DNA of 64,000 bases from Thalassoroseus pseudoceratinae (GTDB lineage Bacteria > Planctomycetota > Planctomycetia > Planctomycetales > Planctomycetaceae), in assembly GCF_011634775.1 (NCBI RefSeq), contig NZ_JAALXT010000001.1, forward strand, positions 744,001 to 808,000, written 5' to 3'. Below, piece by piece: positions 38,110-46,105 of this stretch; the stretch's first letter is position 1; each line of letters starts with the position of its first letter. Made by a program: the position numbers and the translations under genes. The notes under the pieces were generated by a model. It ran no database searches and was not told the origin of the DNA. It worked only from the letters and a program-made list of their open reading frames with translations.

Positions 38110-39177
38110 TTATGGCGAGTCCGTGGATGCGAAACTCGGTTCGGGCTGCCAAAGGTACAAGAATGTCGGCAGCTTCGATCGGTCCAATCCTGGCACATTG
38201 ACCGCGAGCAACGTTTTCTGAAGCGGTGTGTTGGGCGAGATGTCGTACGGCGAATTCACCGGATCGTTTTCGCGGTGAATCATCACCAACCCGGCATTTT
38301 GGCAATTGCCCATTTCAGCGGCACGGTTCATCGCTTCATCGAGATAGCCGACCTCGTCGATCAGACCTCTCTCGTAGGCTTGAGCCGCCGTGAAGACCCG
38401 ACCGTCAAAGTTACTACGCTCGTCTTCTTCCTTGACCGGTCGCGACTGTTTGACGACCGTAATGAAACGTTCGTGAAACTCGTTCGCCATTGTCGCAAGA
38501 ATTCGTCGCTGGCCTTTGGTTTCGCCTTCTCGCATGGTCGGAGTCCCCAAGTCGATATTCTTGCCCGACTTGATCGGCACGGCGAAGATGTTGAATTGAG
38601 CCATTTGGCCTTCGACATTGTACAGGTTCAAGATCACACCGATCCCACCGACGACGCTGGTCGGATGCGCGACGATGTGGTCACTTGCCTGTGCCAAGTA
38701 ATAAGCACCGCCGGCACCATGAGCCATGATGCAGGACACAACCGGCAAACCAGTGCGTGCTTTGAAGGCGATCAATTCGCGAGCCATGATATCGGTTGCC
38801 GTCACGCCACCACCGGGGCTGTTGATCCGCAACACGACTCCACAGAATCCGTCAGGATTGTTGGCAATGTAGTCGAGTTTCTCTCGAAACACGGCGACCG
38901 GGTTCTGGCCGAGCGAGAACAAACCCGTGCGTTCTTCGTAGACGAGCAAACCGTCGACATCAATCACGGCAATTTTTCCGCTGCACTTCTGCGGAAATGG
39001 CGTAACCGGCATTTCGATCATCGGCCCGTGATCGGCGTCCGGCGGCATGTTCACGACAACATCCGTCGTTCCCGTGAGGCCGACCTTGGAAAATGTGGTG
39101 ACGGGCGGAATCGGTGGAATCCGACAACCGACGCCCCACACCAGCATCGCACATAGAAGGAGACTTTTCCGCATCAT
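38110..39177 (-). CDS. SppA-like S49 lipoprotein lacking the nucleophile serine
   Basis: 355 residues, with two ATGs in a row at the start. A lipobox-like sequence (WGVGC, cysteine 18) suggests membrane anchoring. The S49/SppA core is clear: VIDVDG, VVLRINSPGGGV, the PIKSGKN block with the presumed general-base lysine K203, and the C-terminal RVFTAAQAYERGLID. Where SppA has ASGGYY, the sequence reads AGGAYY (155-160), so glycine replaces the catalytic serine. It is therefore probably an inactive homologue acting as a scaffold or membrane regulator. It lies 174 bases downstream of the ABC ATPase on the same strand, so linkage to the lipid-synthase operon is possible but uncertain. Confidence 0.8.
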   Translation of the reverse strand: MMRKSLLLCAMLVWGVGCRIPPIPPVTTFSKVGLTGTTDVVVNMPPDADHGPMIEMPVTPFPQKCSGKIAVIDVDGLLVYEERTGLFSLGQNPVAVFREKLDYIANNPDGFCGVVLRINSPGGGVTATDIMARELIAFKARTGLPVVSCIMAHGAGGAYYLAQASDHIVAHPTSVVGGIGVILNLYNVEGQMAQFNIFAVPIKSGKNIDLGTPTMREGETKGQRRILATMANEFHERFITVVKQSRPVKEEDERSNFDGRVFTAAQAYERGLIDEVGYLDEAMNRAAEMGNCQNAGLVMIHRENDPVNSPYDISPNTPLQKTLLAVNVPGLDRSKLPTFLYLWQPEPSFASTDSP

Positions 39178-39351
39178 GCATCAAACCACAAGAGTCGCAA
39201 AATTGGATCGTTCCCATTCTGCGTATCGACCGTTGCGGCCCGGAAAATCGAACCAACCGTAGGTTCGCCGATTGTACCGGTTATGACGGTTTCAGCGATT
39301 TTCAGCACTCATCGCGATTTTCACGATGTCGTTCAATCGGTGAAAGCTGCC

Positions 39352-40065
39352 TTAACGGAGCATCGTGTCTTCGACGACCTGCCCGTCGAGGAAGCGAATC
39401 AAACGTTCGGCACGTTTGCCGACGTCGTCGCTGTGCGTGACGGAAATCAAGGTCATACCACGATCTGCGTGCAGGCGATCAAACAGATCGAGAATTTCTG
39501 CTGTCGTTTTGCTGTCCAGATTACCGGTCGGTTCGTCCATCAGGAGGAGTGCCGGATCGTTCGCCAATGCTCGTGCGATTGCGATTCGCTGGCGTTCACC
39601 CACGGAAAGTTGCATGGGCAGATGACGTGCACGGTGGTCCATCCCCACGGCTTCCAACAGCTCGACTGCTTTCTTGGCTCGTTCGCTCGCGGACAGTTGG
39701 CCCTCGAACATCGGAATCTGCACGTTTTCCACAGCCGTCAGTGTCGGGAGAAGATAGAACGATTGGAACACGAATCCGATTTGACTGCTCCGAAAAGCAT
39801 CGAGATCGCGAATTTCCGCTAAAGACTCCCCCTGGAAAACAACGCGGCCTTCGCTGGGCAAGTCCAATGCCCCGAGGCATGAAAGCAGTGTGGACTTACC
39901 ACTACCGCTCGGCCCCATAATCGCAACGTATTGCCCGACGGGAATGTGCAGGTTCACGCCGTTGAGCGCGTTCACCTTGCCGTCGGGATAAACTTTTCGC
40001 AGATTTTCGGCTTCGATGAGCATCGGAGTTTCGTCCGTTGGTTGAGATGATTCAGGATTCGACAT
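39352..40065 (-). CDS. ABC exporter ATPase (LolD/MacB type) of the lipid-synthase operon
   Basis: 237 residues from ATG 40065. Walker A GPSGSGKST, Q-loop FQSFYL, signature LSVGERQRIAIARAL (a variant of LSGGQ), Walker B LLLMDEP and H-loop SVTHS are present. It lies 42 bases after the permease gene. The pair forms a type VII-like exporter without its own adaptor. The genomic position, downstream of the megasynthase, acyl carrier protein and hydrolase, suggests it moves the synthase product or a lipid precursor. The substrate is inferred from context only. Confidence 0.88.
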   Translation of the reverse strand: MSNPESSQPTDETPMLIEAENLRKVYPDGKVNALNGVNLHIPVGQYVAIMGPSGSGKSTLLSCLGALDLPSEGRVVFQGESLAEIRDLDAFRSSQIGFVFQSFYLLPTLTAVENVQIPMFEGQLSASERAKKAVELLEAVGMDHRARHLPMQLSVGERQRIAIARALANDPALLLMDEPTGNLDSKTTAEILDLFDRLHADRGMTLISVTHSDDVGKRAERLIRFLDGQVVEDTMLR

Positions 40066-40107
40066 GGCGGACAATCACTCTGTCAAAGGCTGGGTCGAGC
40101 CTCGACA

Positions 40108-41265
40108 CTATTCGTGTCGCAGCCCTTCGGAGGGTAACAACCGGGCGGCTCGCCATGCCGGATACGCTCCGCCCAGCACGCCCACCGCCAACGCCAACGC
40201 AAATCCTTTGCCGATCACATGCGGTGCGATGTCGCCCTGGATGAACCCACCAGTCACGGAAAGCGTCGTCAACCACTGCACGAGAGCCAATGCTCCTAGG
40301 GTCCCGACGGTTGCACCGATCAAGCTCAGGAGGATGGCTTCGCCCATCACCATGCGGATGACACGATGCTTTTTCCATCCGATCGCTCGGAGAATCGCAA
40401 TCTCACGAATTCGTTCCACCACCGACATGACCATCGTGTTCAAAACGCCAATCGAGCCAACAACAACGGCGATTGCGGAGGTCATCCAAGCCATCGCATG
40501 AGCAATCTGGATGTGCAGTGAGTTTTGCACGAACTCCTTGGTGCGTTTGGCGTCCAGGCCAAGCGATTTTCCACTTTCGTTTTCGAAGTTGTTGATCGTT
40601 TTACTAATGCGGTCGAGTTCGTCTTCCTTGCCTTTCATATCGTCATCCAGCAGGACGGAGAACGCGGACACCTTCCCCTCGCGAGCAGTGATTTCCTGCA
40701 AGTCATGGAGCGGCACCGTCATGGCACCGTTCTCGAAAACGACATAGCTGTGATAAACACCAACCACTTCAAACGGTTCGCCAGCGATCAAGAGTTCATC
40801 GCCCACATTCTTACGCACGTTCTTTGAGGCCGTGTCCCCAAGGACGACTTTGCGAGTATCGCCTTTCTTGAGCAAGCGGCCTTCCACGGCTTCGATTTCG
40901 CCGAAGAGATATCCTTCGGGCTCCCAACCTTGCACGATGGTTTTGAGCATGTTGTCTTCGTCGTCGATGTAGTCGAGCAAGTCGACCAGTGTCGGTTCGG
41001 CGGCACGCACCCCGTCGACCGCTTCGATTCGATCGCGGATCGAGAGATCGAGGTTCATCGTCAATTGATCGACGGCCCCTTTCTCGGCGACGATCAGGTC
41101 AATGCCTCGACCACTCATCGACGCCTCCCAGGCCCGTTCGAAGCTCTCCGAAACGCCCATCAACGCGACCGTCGTGCCGACCGCGACCGCGAACCCACAT
41201 ACTGTGAGTAAGGATCGCGATTTCCGCCGCATCAAGTTTTTGATTAGGAACGTGATGAAATGCAT
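40108..41265 (-). CDS. FtsX/MacB-type ABC permease of the lipid-synthase operon
   Basis: 385 residues, ATG. An N-terminal helix (SLLTVCGFAVAVGTTVALMGV) precedes a periplasmic domain (about 45-270) and three C-terminal helices with the FtsX-type core (VGSIGVLNTMVMSVVERIREIAILRAIGWKK). It is close to its ATPase partner (42 bases) and 45 bases after the hydrolase. It is smaller than the MacB-like permease at 36022 and not obviously the same subfamily. Export of a lipid or acyl product is a context-based inference. Confidence 0.85.
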   Translation of the reverse strand: MHFITFLIKNLMRRKSRSLLTVCGFAVAVGTTVALMGVSESFERAWEASMSGRGIDLIVAEKGAVDQLTMNLDLSIRDRIEAVDGVRAAEPTLVDLLDYIDDEDNMLKTIVQGWEPEGYLFGEIEAVEGRLLKKGDTRKVVLGDTASKNVRKNVGDELLIAGEPFEVVGVYHSYVVFENGAMTVPLHDLQEITAREGKVSAFSVLLDDDMKGKEDELDRISKTINNFENESGKSLGLDAKRTKEFVQNSLHIQIAHAMAWMTSAIAVVVGSIGVLNTMVMSVVERIREIAILRAIGWKKHRVIRMVMGEAILLSLIGATVGTLGALALVQWLTTLSVTGGFIQGDIAPHVIGKGFALALAVGVLGGAYPAWRAARLLPSEGLRHE

Positions 41266-41310
41266 ATCGTTTCGCTTCGCAAGGAACGCTGTCCGGGAAG
41301 AATTCGAGAG

Positions 41311-42171
41311 TTAAGAAGTTTCGACCGTGGATTCCAACCCAGCCATCCGGTAAAGATGCGTCTTCACGAGACGCGTGAACTCGACCGGACTCTGTAATGG
41401 AGCCAAGTGCCGCGCACCAGGTACGACGTCAATCCGTACGTCGGCCAAATGATCTTCAAGGTATTTGCAAGTGGCCCCGAATGTTGTTTGTTCGTCGTAA
41501 AGTCCGACGACCGGAACGGACACGGATTGGATTCGCTCCGCCGTGAGACCCGCTTCCTCGAACATCTCGGTTCCGGCTGTTGTACCGGCGAGTTTTCCGA
41601 GTGGGGCCAACCAACGTACCGACGCTGGGCCGAGTGACTCGCGAATCGCTTCGGTTTGTTCCGGAGTAAGATTCTTCACCGCCTCAAACAACCGCCCGAA
41701 ATCGACTTGCTCGCCGAGGTCGATCCCACTTTTTCCAAGATCGTTGCTGAGTTCCCGCCAAATCACCGTATCCGCAACGTTTGGTTCGATGTGTTCGAGA
41801 CCAGGGAAGTAGGTGTCGGCGAGGATGATTCCCGAGACTTTCTCTGGATACTCCAACGCCGCATGCGTTCCAATCACGCCGCCATAACTGTGACCGACCA
41901 CGAATGCCGAATCGAGTTCCAAGGCATCATGCAGACGTGCGAAATCGCGGGCCATCTCCGCCGAGGTGTACCCGTTCGGCGTGACTTCGCTCAGTCCGTG
42001 ACCACGCAGATCGTAGCTGGTCACGCGGAAGTCTTTCGCTAATTCGTCCATGATGCCGATCATCATCCACACGGCAAGGTTGCTCGTGAAGGCGTGGATC
42101 AGAACGACATCCGGCCCTTCGCCGGTTTGCTGGTAGTGCAGTTTGACGCCATCCACATCGATGCGTGGCAT
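41311..42171 (-). CDS. Alpha/beta hydrolase in the lipid-synthase operon
   Basis: 286 residues from ATG 42171, preferred over an upstream in-frame GTG because AAGGTGAG lies just before it. The nucleophile elbow is GHSYGG with S95, the oxyanion region is HAFTS near 26-30, and the C-terminal histidine lies in GARHLAPL. It resembles haloperoxidase/epoxide-hydrolase-like esterases. In a synthase operon it may act as a thioesterase or lipase that releases or trims the acyl chain. That role is inferred from position. Confidence 0.8.
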   Translation of the reverse strand: MPRIDVDGVKLHYQQTGEGPDVVLIHAFTSNLAVWMMIGIMDELAKDFRVTSYDLRGHGLSEVTPNGYTSAEMARDFARLHDALELDSAFVVGHSYGGVIGTHAALEYPEKVSGIILADTYFPGLEHIEPNVADTVIWRELSNDLGKSGIDLGEQVDFGRLFEAVKNLTPEQTEAIRESLGPASVRWLAPLGKLAGTTAGTEMFEEAGLTAERIQSVSVPVVGLYDEQTTFGATCKYLEDHLADVRIDVVPGARHLAPLQSPVEFTRLVKTHLYRMAGLESTVETS

Positions 42172-42222
42172 GGTCTCACCTTTCGTTTCATGATCGGCGT
42201 GAGGCGATCGTGTTTCCACCGA

Positions 42223-42507
42223 CTAACTGGATGATAAATCTCGATACACAAAAGCGGCCAATCGTCCGATCGGCATGTCTTCCACGCCTTCGGCTTGAAG
42301 TTCCATCAACAGCTCGTTGAACGGAAACCGACGGTTGAAAGTGAACTCCATTTGCTCACCGAGGATGACCGCGTCGATCGAAGCAAACCCCATGTCCGCG
42401 AAGAACATCGTGTCGCGTTCGATTGGGCCGGAATACTCTTGTCCTTCGAAATTCCGCAGAATGTGGACGATTTTCTGGAACACTTCTTCTTCGCTGTTTA
42501 CGTGCAT
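42223..42507 (-). CDS. Stand-alone acyl carrier protein
   Basis: 94 residues from ATG 42507, with GGAGGGAG eight bases upstream; the start lies inside the last codons of the preceding gene (10-base overlap). The sequence is an acidic helical bundle with the attachment region FFADMGFASIDAVILGEQME. The phosphopantetheine serine is about residue 42, in GFASID instead of the common DSL. It is probably charged by the phosphopantetheinyl transferase fused to the gene just upstream, and works with the megasynthase. It is more divergent than housekeeping acyl carrier proteins. Confidence 0.75.
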   Translation of the reverse strand: MHVNSEEEVFQKIVHILRNFEGQEYSGPIERDTMFFADMGFASIDAVILGEQMEFTFNRRFPFNELLMELQAEGVEDMPIGRLAAFVYRDLSSS

Positions 42508-45500
42508 GCGGGAACTCCCTCCAGAATGCAAGTGGCCACGATGAATTTGTCTTTCCGCAGCGTGGGCACGCTGAAGGTGGAATCTTGCAAGTCCGGCAGT
42601 TCACCGGCCAGTTTGCTGTGGATTGCGACTTCAATTTGCCCGCTCGCGGGGTCTGCTGATTGAATCGTGACGTTCGCAGGCCCATCCAGCAAGCCCCGTC
42701 CGACCGCATTCACGAATGCTTCTTTCGCACATAAGAAGCGAGTAACGGCCTCGTCGTGATCCTCGAACTGTCCGAGCAGCTTGCGTTCATTGTCGTTCAG
42801 GATTATCGCCACGGCTTCCGTATCACGCGGTTCGATGACTTCCAAATCCACACCCACGGGACGATCGAACGAAGACGCCGCCACGATCAGCCCACCGGCT
42901 TCGGCGATCGAAACGTTCGGATAATCTGCGGGGCGTTCCTGTCCAAGTGGCGTGGCAATCGGTCGACCATGCTCGTCGAGATCAATGCTGATATCCGCCG
43001 GGACCATCCGGGCCCCTGTGCGGCTTCGCCACAACAACCGAACGGCGTCTTTGGCAGCCATTCGTCCGAACAGCCATTGAATTTTCTCGGCAACTGGTCC
43101 ATCCAATTTTCGGAAGGCCGTCAATTCGTCCGCTGTCAGAGTGACACGGGCACTGGCCATCATCAAACCGGGTTGTTGTAGGTCGCGTGGCGGTTCCAGC
43201 GTCACACACCAAGCATTCGGTTGGTCGCTGTTCCCTTCGTTGGCACCGGCCACCGCTTCCTGCAAGTTGTCGCTGAGGAAGTAGTCATCCTTCGGACCAT
43301 GGAAGTTGAATTCCCCGAATGGCAAATAGAATCGCCAGTACTTGAGCCCGTGCATTTGGGCCCAATAACGCCCTGTTGGTGCGACCGCATCGACCGAGTG
43401 TGTGAATCGGCGACCGGATTCGTGCACGATGCGACCTTGCGAAGTCATCTCCGTGCCCACCGCCGGACGCGGTCCGTAGAACCGCATGTCTTTCAGTTCG
43501 AACGGCAACAAGATGCGTCCCGATTGATCGGGTTGTTCCAAGTGCCAACCGGCGAGCGGGTGCATCAGGATGTCCATGAAGACCGGGTCCAGCACGAACT
43601 GCGGATCAGGATTCGACGTGAACAGCCCATCCCGCGGCAACACTCGACATTGCCCCTGGATTCCTTCTTCACCGAAGCGGTCCAGCGAGCACACGCCTTG
43701 GAAGTATTCGCCGTGGAACAAGTTTTTGTAGAGCACGTCCAACGGAATGCGGCAGGGGCGTTCGTTCGAGAGCGGGAAGTCTTCGACCGGCGGCGGTTCG
43801 GGATAGATGTTATTCATCCGCACCGTCCCGACCGCTGCGAGTGCGCCTTGTTCGCCGTCCTGCGGGTTGTGGCCGAGGTCGTGAATCTTCATCTGCAATT
43901 CCGCTTCGGTTTCTGAAACGGAAATCAACTTCCCGGTGAGTTCGATGGTCGGTGGTTCGTCTTCGTCGAAGCCAAGCCACTTGAGCAATTGCACGTTTTG
44001 AATGGCTGTCACAACCTGACCGGGCACCATCAATGTGGCCGTTTCCGCCATCATCTCCAGGCTGAACGTCATCGGCGTGACCGGTTGCCCGTTGCGTTCG
44101 GGGTAAACGTAACTCACCTCTCGACCGCCAACGGTGTGATGAGCACCGAAGACGTCTTCATCCAAATCGAGCAGTCGTCGAACCGTGATCTCTTGCCCCG
44201 GCACAAACTGCACAACTTCGTCGATCATCGGAAGATGATCGGTCGACGGCATCACGGTAGCCGGAGTTGCTGACTGAGCTTTTGGTGCCGCTGGTGTTGG
44301 CTCTGGTTGAGCCGTTGGTGCAGCCGTTTGTGGTACGGGTTGCGGTTGTGGCATTGATTGCGGTGTTTGAACCGGCACGCTCACGCCGCGACCTCGTCGT
44401 CCCCGTCGAACCGGTTGCCCCGACCGACGTCCATGCAAGTACTGCTGCATGACATCGTTCTGCAAGCCCAGGAACTGATCCATCACGCCCATGTAAGCCG
44501 TTGCCGCATTCCCGGCGGAACCGTGTGGCATTGGCATTTGTGGTTGCGAAGTCGGTTGCGGTGCTGCGGACGTCATGGGGGCCACTCGTGATTCGTAAAG
44601 AGATTCCAACCGCATCGGCACATGGTTCGCCACCAGTTGCCCGGCTAGATGGTTGAGTTGCGTGAGTCCGTCGCGTCGTGACGTATCCGCCGGAAGCGCG
44701 AGAAAATCTCGCCCACGAAGGATGTCTTCCACAAACGATGTGAGATTGCCTCGCGGCCCGACTTCCACGAACACTCGCACGCCGTCGTCGTGCATTTGAC
44801 GAACCATGCGGGTGAATTCGACTCGGGATTTCCAGTGCGACAATGCCAAGTCCCGGATCTCGTTAGGATCAGGCGGGAAGGGCAGGGCACTGGTGCAGGA
44901 ATACAGTTTCGTGTGCGGTTGCTGGAACGGAATGCCTTCAAACATTCGCGTTAGTGGTCCCATGAACGGTTCAAACAACGGCGTATGATACGGCCGCGAA
45001 AACGGCAACCGTTCAAACATCATCTTTTTGCGACCGAGTTCCGCCTCGAAGGTTTTCATCGGTTCCGGAGGTCCGATGACGACGGTCTGGTGCGGGCAAT
45101 TGTCCATCGCCAGGAAGAAGTTGCCAGGATCGATGTTCAATTCCGTCGCCGTCTTCTGCACGAGTTCTTCCATTGCCTCGCGAGATGCACCGACGGCGAG
45201 CAACACGGATTCACTTTCCGCACTCGTGCCTTCGCCCTGTTCGAGTTCTTGCATCGACTGATGCACCGTCGCCAACGGCGGATCACTCCCCAAGCATCCA
45301 GCGACCCAGAGCGCCGCCAATTCACCGGCACTGTGTCCGGCCATCGCATGTGGTTGGACGCCCATCCCTTTGAGCAACTCAAGCAAACACCAGTCGACCA
45401 TCAACACGCTGAACATCGTGTTGCCGAGGCCGCCAAGTTCTTCTTCAAGTTGCTTGCGAACGTCGGCGTCATCCGGTTTGAACAGGAATCGACTCAGCGG

Positions 45501-46022
45501 ACGATTGTCGTGCTCGGACTGAGCTTGCATTTCGTCGCATTGTTGAATGATCTGTGCCACATGCGGAAAGTGCGGCAGCACGTCACCGAGCATCCCTACA
45601 TACGGTGCCCCCTCACCGGGGAACAAAAACGCGACTTGCCCGGTTTGCCCCAAGGGCTGTGTGGCGTAATAAATGCCCATGCGGTCGCGGATTTTGCTGC
45701 AATTCGCGTCAGCCAACTTTTTGTCGGCCCGTTCCAGACGATCACGCAACGTTTCGACCGAGTCGGCAACAATCGCCAGACGCTCGGCACCAGACAGAGG
45801 ATTGCGGTTCAACGACGCAGCCAAATCGACCAACCGAGTTTGCGGTTGCTGACTCAGATAGTCCTGCAATCCGGCAATGTTACGTCGTAAGTCGTCGCGG
45901 TTCGCCCCTTGGAGCACAAACAGTTCCGAGGGCCATTCGGAGGGAGTTGTCATAGTTGTATTCTGCGAGACCATCGTGGCGCGGACCTTGATTGGATTCC
46001 GTTGATCTTCGTAAGCAAGCAT
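42498..46022 (-). CDS. Acyltransferase - dehydratase - phosphopantetheinyl transferase fusion
   Basis: 1174 residues, ATG at 46022. Order: malonyl/acyl-type AT (about 125-445; FPGEGA, then GHSAGE with S231); a Pro/Gln/Ala-rich linker; a double-hotdog polyketide-type dehydratase (about 600-900) with histidines H628/H629 in AHHTVGG, then PMTFSLEMM, and the paired aspartate D812 in LDPVFMDIL; and at the C-terminus a Sfp-type phosphopantetheinyl transferase (about 985-1150) with GVDLEV near 1057 and the metal/KEA block CAKEAFVNA near 1098. In Pfa clusters the AT (PfaB), dehydratases (PfaC) and transferase (PfaE) are usually separate. It lies 83 bases downstream of the megasynthase gene, so the two should be co-expressed. 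Confidence 0.85.
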   Translation of the reverse strand: MLAYEDQRNPIKVRATMVSQNTTMTTPSEWPSELFVLQGANRDDLRRNIAGLQDYLSQQPQTRLVDLAASLNRNPLSGAERLAIVADSVETLRDRLERADKKLADANCSKIRDRMGIYYATQPLGQTGQVAFLFPGEGAPYVGMLGDVLPHFPHVAQIIQQCDEMQAQSEHDNRPLSRFLFKPDDADVRKQLEEELGGLGNTMFSVLMVDWCLLELLKGMGVQPHAMAGHSAGELAALWVAGCLGSDPPLATVHQSMQELEQGEGTSAESESVLLAVGASREAMEELVQKTATELNIDPGNFFLAMDNCPHQTVVIGPPEPMKTFEAELGRKKMMFERLPFSRPYHTPLFEPFMGPLTRMFEGIPFQQPHTKLYSCTSALPFPPDPNEIRDLALSHWKSRVEFTRMVRQMHDDGVRVFVEVGPRGNLTSFVEDILRGRDFLALPADTSRRDGLTQLNHLAGQLVANHVPMRLESLYESRVAPMTSAAPQPTSQPQMPMPHGSAGNAATAYMGVMDQFLGLQNDVMQQYLHGRRSGQPVRRGRRGRGVSVPVQTPQSMPQPQPVPQTAAPTAQPEPTPAAPKAQSATPATVMPSTDHLPMIDEVVQFVPGQEITVRRLLDLDEDVFGAHHTVGGREVSYVYPERNGQPVTPMTFSLEMMAETATLMVPGQVVTAIQNVQLLKWLGFDEDEPPTIELTGKLISVSETEAELQMKIHDLGHNPQDGEQGALAAVGTVRMNNIYPEPPPVEDFPLSNERPCRIPLDVLYKNLFHGEYFQGVCSLDRFGEEGIQGQCRVLPRDGLFTSNPDPQFVLDPVFMDILMHPLAGWHLEQPDQSGRILLPFELKDMRFYGPRPAVGTEMTSQGRIVHESGRRFTHSVDAVAPTGRYWAQMHGLKYWRFYLPFGEFNFHGPKDDYFLSDNLQEAVAGANEGNSDQPNAWCVTLEPPRDLQQPGLMMASARVTLTADELTAFRKLDGPVAEKIQWLFGRMAAKDAVRLLWRSRTGARMVPADISIDLDEHGRPIATPLGQERPADYPNVSIAEAGGLIVAASSFDRPVGVDLEVIEPRDTEAVAIILNDNERKLLGQFEDHDEAVTRFLCAKEAFVNAVGRGLLDGPANVTIQSADPASGQIEVAIHSKLAGELPDLQDSTFSVPTLRKDKFIVATCILEGVPACT

Positions 46023-46105
46023 AGTTCACGGGAGAACCGCAGCGACCAATTCTCTCGAATCAGTCGCAGCAATTCTCACCGTTCACCAGGAATTCACCGA
46101 CGCCT

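Noticed and set aside
38275-39156. 293-residue plus-strand frame opposite the SppA-like gene
   Set aside because: It is a shadow frame; the minus strand has the lipobox and S49 core motifs.
44985-45890. 301-residue plus-strand frame opposite the AT domain
   Set aside because: It is antisense to a domain with an intact GHSAGE motif.
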